Source of the DNA: Enorma sp964624825
Lineage (GTDB): Bacteria; Actinomycetota; Coriobacteriia; Coriobacteriales; Coriobacteriaceae
Direction: 5' to 3'
Length of the DNA stretch: 7,760 nt
Assembly: GCA_964624825.1 (NCBI GenBank)
Contig: CAZUYD010000047.1
Coordinates: 1-7,760, forward strand
The notes below the pieces were generated by a model. The model saw only the letters and a program-made list of their open reading frames with translations. It did no database searches and was not told the DNA's origin. The position numbers and the translations under genes were made by a program. Positions 5,556 through 7,760 of this stretch are shown piece after piece (position 1 is the stretch's first letter; every line of letters begins with the position of its first letter).

Positions 5556-7402
5556 CAGCGATCACCCCCGGCAGCGCTCGATGAGGACGCGGGAGAAAAA
5601 ACGGACGCAGCGGGCGCCTCGGCGCAGGACGTCGCGACGGAAGCGGGCGCCACGACGCTCGACCCCTCGCCTTCACCGTTTCCGCTATTCACCTGCGAAT
5701 CGTGAATCTCCCGGTAGATGCTACTGCTTGCAAGCAGTTCGGCATGTGTGCCCACGGCATGCACGCGCCCGTCGTCGAGCAGCACAATCTGGTCGGCATC
5801 CTGCACGGAACTCACGCGCTGCGCGATGATGATCTTCGTAACGCCCGTGAGCTGGCGCAGACTCGCGCGAATCTCCGCATCGGTCGCGGTATCGACCGCG
5901 CTCGTGGAATCGTCGAAGATGATCACCTTCGGGTTCTTGAGGAGCGCGCGGGCGATGCACAAGCGCTGCTTCTGCCCGCCCGAAACGTTCACGCCGCCCT
6001 GCCCCAAATCGTATTCGAGCCCGCCGGGAAGCCGGTCGAGAAACTCATCCACCCGCGCCCGCTGGCATGCCGTATGCAGCTCGTCCGCCGTCGCGTTGGG
6101 GTTGCCCCAACATAGGTTCTCACGTACCGTGCCCGAGAAGAGCACGTTTTTCTGCAGCACGATCGAGACCGCGTCGCGCAAACACACCAAGTCATAGGTG
6201 CGTACGTCGTGCCCGCCTACAAAGACCGCACCCTCGGTGGCGTCGTAAAGCCGCGGGATGAGCTGGACGAGCGTCGTCTTGCCCGAACCGGTTCCGCCCA
6301 GAACGCCTATCGTCGCGCCCGCGGGAATCGTCAGGTTCACACGCTCGAGCGAATACTCCTGAGCGTCTGCCCGGTACTTGAACGAGACATCGCGAAACTC
6401 GATCGACCCGTCCGGCACCTCGGTGCGCGTCCGGTCTAGCGACGCAAGGTCGATCGGCTCATCCAGCACCTCGCAGATGCGGTGAACGCTCGCGAGCGAG
6501 CGCGTGATGAGCAGGAACACGTTCGAGATCATGATGAACGAATTCAAGATCTGCATCACGTATGAAAGGAAGCCGGTGAGCTCGCCCACCTCGAGCGTAT
6601 CGGCAAGGATCATCTGGCCGCCGAACCACATGATGAGCGTGGTCGCGGTGTACAGCGACAGGTAGAGCGCCGGCATGTTGAGCACCGCGAACCGAAACGT
6701 GCGCTCGCTCGTCTCTGCAAGCCCCTCGTTCACCTGGCGAAACTGCTCGCATTCATAATCGCCGCGCACGTACGCTTTCACCACGCGCACCGCGGTGAGC
6801 ATCTCTTGCACCACGTCGTTCAGCCTGTCAACGGTCGACTGCAGCACGCCGTAGAGCGGTCGCACGTGGTGGATGATGAACACGAGCATGATGGTCATGA
6901 GGGGAGATATGCCCACGAATACCAAGGCAAGCGTGGCGTTGAGATAAAACGCGAGGCCAAACCCGATGATAAGCATGACCGGCCCGCGCACCATAGGGCG
7001 AAACCCCGCGTTGATAGCGTTTTGGATGACCGTCACATCGGTGGTCATGCGGGTCACGAGCGACGACGTCTCGAAATGGTCGAGGTTGGCGAAGCTGTAC
7101 TCCTGAACGCGCTCGTACTCGGCCGCGCGCAGGCGCGCGCCCAACCCATAAGACGCCCGTGCCGCGAAGCGCGCGTAGAGCGCCCCGGTGATGAACGCGA
7201 GCACGGCGCAGGCAATCATGTAGAAGCCCTGGCGAAGCATGAAATCGAGGTCATGGTTCGCCACGCCCACGTCGATGATATCGGCCATGAGCAGGGGAAT
7301 AGCCATCTCGAGGGCGCCCTCGACGATGAGGAACACAACGCCTAAAACGGCGTCGCGCGTATAGGGACCGAGGTAGCCGATGATGCGCCTGAGCTCATAC
7401 AC
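5555..7402 (-). CDS. heterodimeric ABC exporter subunit, 615 aa, with degenerate catalytic site
   Basis: The partner half-transporter, of the BmrC/LmrC/TM287 branch, first in the operon. Six membrane helices lie at about 17-40, 58-82, 136-154, 157-178, 240-265 and 276-300. ATPase motifs: A-loop Tyr343, Walker A GGTGSGKT 369-376, Q-loop Gln417, a normal VSGGQ signature 473-477, Walker B VIIFDD with Asp498 in place of the catalytic Glu, D-loop SAVD 501-504, and Gln528 (AQR) in place of the H-loop His. These two substitutions are the known mark of the degenerate site in TM287-type subunits. The start is GTG at 7402; an in-frame TGA at 7409-7411 rules out an upstream start, and GGGTGATC lies 4 nt upstream. 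After about residue 570 the protein has a 45-residue Ser/Ala/Gly-rich tail of low complexity. Expression may be coupled to a small ORF in the leader. Confidence 0.95.
   Translation of the reverse strand: MYELRRIIGYLGPYTRDAVLGVVFLIVEGALEMAIPLLMADIIDVGVANHDLDFMLRQGFYMIACAVLAFITGALYARFAARASYGLGARLRAAEYERVQEYSFANLDHFETSSLVTRMTTDVTVIQNAINAGFRPMVRGPVMLIIGFGLAFYLNATLALVFVGISPLMTIMLVFIIHHVRPLYGVLQSTVDRLNDVVQEMLTAVRVVKAYVRGDYECEQFRQVNEGLAETSERTFRFAVLNMPALYLSLYTATTLIMWFGGQMILADTLEVGELTGFLSYVMQILNSFIMISNVFLLITRSLASVHRICEVLDEPIDLASLDRTRTEVPDGSIEFRDVSFKYRADAQEYSLERVNLTIPAGATIGVLGGTGSGKTTLVQLIPRLYDATEGAVFVGGHDVRTYDLVCLRDAVSIVLQKNVLFSGTVRENLCWGNPNATADELHTACQRARVDEFLDRLPGGLEYDLGQGGVNVSGGQKQRLCIARALLKNPKVIIFDDSTSAVDTATDAEIRASLRQLTGVTKIIIAQRVSSVQDADQIVLLDDGRVHAVGTHAELLASSSIYREIHDSQVNSGNGEGEGSSVVAPASVATSCAEAPAASVFSPASSSSAAGGDR
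5558..5567 (-). promoter_or_regulatory. ribosome-binding site of the 662-aa ABC gene
   Basis: GGGTGATCGC on the minus strand lies 2 nt before the ATG, within the end of the preceding gene. With the two further G residues upstream it reads GGGGGTGATC, matching 9 of 10 bases of the extended anti-Shine-Dalgarno complement GGAGGTGATC. The identical decamer at the identical distance precedes the 615-aa gene. With the TGATG overlap, it supports coupled, near-equal synthesis of the two subunits. Confidence 0.6.
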
Positions 7403-7517
7403 GGGCGATCACCCGGTTTCCATAGATGCAGACCCTTGTGTGACCATGAGCTCTTCTCGCAAATAACCCGATCATCCGTGAGATGTTGGTGCGACTGAGC
7501 CGACTCGGCTCCTCCAT
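7395..7517 (-). CDS. possible 40-aa leader ORF overlapping the exporter start
   Basis: ATG at 7517 opens a 40-codon frame (starting MEEPSRLSR, ending NRVIARV) that stops at TGA 7397-7395, 8 nt inside the exporter gene. GGGGGAG lies 10 nt before the ATG, a usable but distant ribosome-binding site. The peptide is basic and matches nothing I recognise. It uses codons rare in this window (AGA AGA, TTA, AGG), unlike its neighbours. It could be a regulatory leader peptide, a remnant of a regulator, or chance. A ribosome ending here would be placed on the exporter start and would have opened the hairpin over its binding site. Confidence 0.25.
   Translation of the reverse strand: MEEPSRLSRTNISRMIGLFARRAHGHTRVCIYGNRVIARV
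7402..7415 (-). promoter_or_regulatory. small hairpin over the ribosome-binding site of the 615-aa ABC gene
   Basis: CGGG (7415 to 7412 in minus reading) pairs with CCCG (7405 to 7402), leaving a TGATCG loop. The stem covers the GGG of the ribosome-binding sequence GGGTGATC, and its last base is the first base of the GTG start. A 4-bp all-GC stem is modest but could lower initiation unless an upstream ribosome opens it. The next gene's site carries the same GGGTGATCGC but lacks the CCCG pairing. Confidence 0.4.
7497..7511. promoter_or_regulatory. perfect 15-bp palindrome in the exporter leader
   Basis: GAGCCGA (7497-7503) and TCGGCTC (7505-7511) are exact inverted repeats about one central base. 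As RNA it would form a 5-bp GC-rich stem (GAGCC/GGCTC) with a 5-nt loop. It lies about 70 nt downstream of the expected transcription start and covers codons 3-7 of the possible leader ORF. It may be a repressor operator or an mRNA structure. Confidence 0.5.
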
Positions 7518-7547
7518 CTCGGTTCATCTCCCCCGTTGCTGCCACGC

Positions 7548-7561
7548 CGTGTTTCTACACG
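7548..7561. promoter_or_regulatory. inverted repeat CGTGT-n4-ACACG just downstream of the promoter
   Basis: CGTGT (7548-7552) and ACACG (7557-7561) form a perfect 5-bp inverted repeat around TTCT, at about +20 to +33 of the predicted transcript. A further ACACG occurs at 7579-7583, at the expected start site. The spacing suits either an early RNA hairpin or a dimeric repressor site; no regulator gene is visible in the window. Confidence 0.35.
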
Positions 7562-7586
7562 CTGATTTTCGCAGTGCGACACGTCA

Positions 7587-7616
7587 AGTATTAGGGTGTT
7601 CACGTTTCTCTGTCAA
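7587..7616 (-). promoter_or_regulatory. sigma70-type promoter of the ABC exporter operon
   Basis: On the minus strand a perfect -35 TTGACA (7616 to 7611) is followed by an 18-bp spacer and AATACT (7592 to 7587, 4/6 to consensus). The local sequence is markedly more A/T-rich than the surrounding genes. Transcription should start near 7580, giving an untranslated leader of about 178 nt before the GTG at 7402. This is the best promoter match I found in the window. Confidence 0.65.
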
Positions 7617-7760
7617 TCTCGCCTGCCGCGCTTCGCGCCGTGGGCGGCGACAATGTGCTCGAAACCACCTCAAAGCGGCAAGCAGGCGGTATGCGTAACA
7701 CCTATGAGATATCGTCTCCGGCGCAACAGCGGAAAACCTCCCCGAAACGCGCCGCGCCGC
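7617..7760. other. right-edge stretch with no supported gene
   Basis: No gene can be supported here. On the minus strand a frame is open from the edge to TGA at 7584-7586 (58 codons), but it is arginine-rich and runs through the -35 element, so it looks accidental. On the plus strand an ATG at 7691 (MRNTYEISSP...) stays open to the edge and could begin a divergent gene, but its upstream sequence has only a weak GGCGG-type ribosome-binding site. More flanking sequence would settle both. Confidence 0.4.

Noticed and set aside
5555..7402. Asp for Glu and Gln for His in the 615-aa ABC subunit as damaging mutations
   Set aside because: These exact substitutions are normal for the degenerate subunit of heterodimeric exporters, and the partner keeps the intact residues, so the gene is not a pseudogene.
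7342..7545. 67-codon minus-strand ORF overlapping the exporter start
   Set aside because: It begins at GTG 7545 without a good ribosome-binding site (its internal ATG at 7527 abuts GGGGGAG with no spacing) and runs 61 nt into the exporter gene in another frame. The 40-codon frame ending at the exporter start is a better leader candidate.
7483..7698. 71-codon plus-strand ORF near the right edge
   Set aside because: It runs antisense through the exporter promoter and leader, is Arg/Ser/Cys-rich and has no ribosome-binding site or domain.
1..7760. CRISPR array, insertion sequence, tRNA/rRNA, toxin-antitoxin or phage genes
   Set aside because: I looked for repeat-spacer patterns, transposase-like or integrase-like proteins, terminal inverted repeats and tRNA-like structure and saw none; the only tandem repeat is the two-copy 10-mer at 169-188.

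Overview
The window is high-GC DNA (roughly 60% or more by eye) with strong G/C preference at third codon positions, tightly packed genes and one-base TGATG overlaps inside both operons. Together with the gene content (a heterodimeric BmrCD/LmrCD/TM287-288-type ABC exporter next to a Bax-inhibitor-1 membrane protein), this suggests an actinobacterium, possibly one of the Coriobacteriia. The phylum is an inference; there is no rRNA or other marker gene here.

Layout: 1-154 may hold the 3' end of an upstream gene. A plus-strand operon follows: two helical-repeat (TPR-like) proteins of 359 aa (228-1307) and 440 aa (1307-2629), overlapping by one base. By-eye alignment shows these two are probably diverged tandem paralogs, and both resemble bacterial ST7-like TPR proteins; their function is unknown. 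After a 68-bp convergent gap with inverted repeats, three genes run on the minus strand. A Bax-inhibitor-1/YccA-YetJ family membrane protein lies at 2698-3399, probably with its own promoter. Further right is a two-gene operon read leftwards from 7402: a 615-aa ABC half-transporter (7402 down to 5555), then its 662-aa partner (5555 down to 3567), joined by a TGATG overlap.

The two ABC proteins almost certainly form one heterodimeric exporter. The 615-aa subunit has the degenerate catalytic site (Walker B Glu replaced by Asp, H-loop His replaced by Gln). The 662-aa subunit has the intact Glu and His but a variant LSQGQ signature. That is the pattern expected for one working and one degenerate ATP site. 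The substrate cannot be read from sequence; multidrug or lipid export is the usual annotation.

The most interesting non-coding stretch is 7403-7620, upstream of the exporter operon. It has a convincing sigma70-type promoter (perfect TTGACA, 18-bp spacer, AATACT) followed by an approximately 180-nt leader. The leader holds a hairpin, a perfect 15-bp palindrome, a possible 40-codon upstream ORF that overlaps the exporter start by 8 nt, and a small GC hairpin over the exporter ribosome-binding site. This could be a translational-coupling or attenuation control region, a kind of logic known for B. subtilis bmrCD. It is a hypothesis, not a demonstrated system. I saw no tRNA, rRNA, CRISPR array, insertion sequence or integration site.
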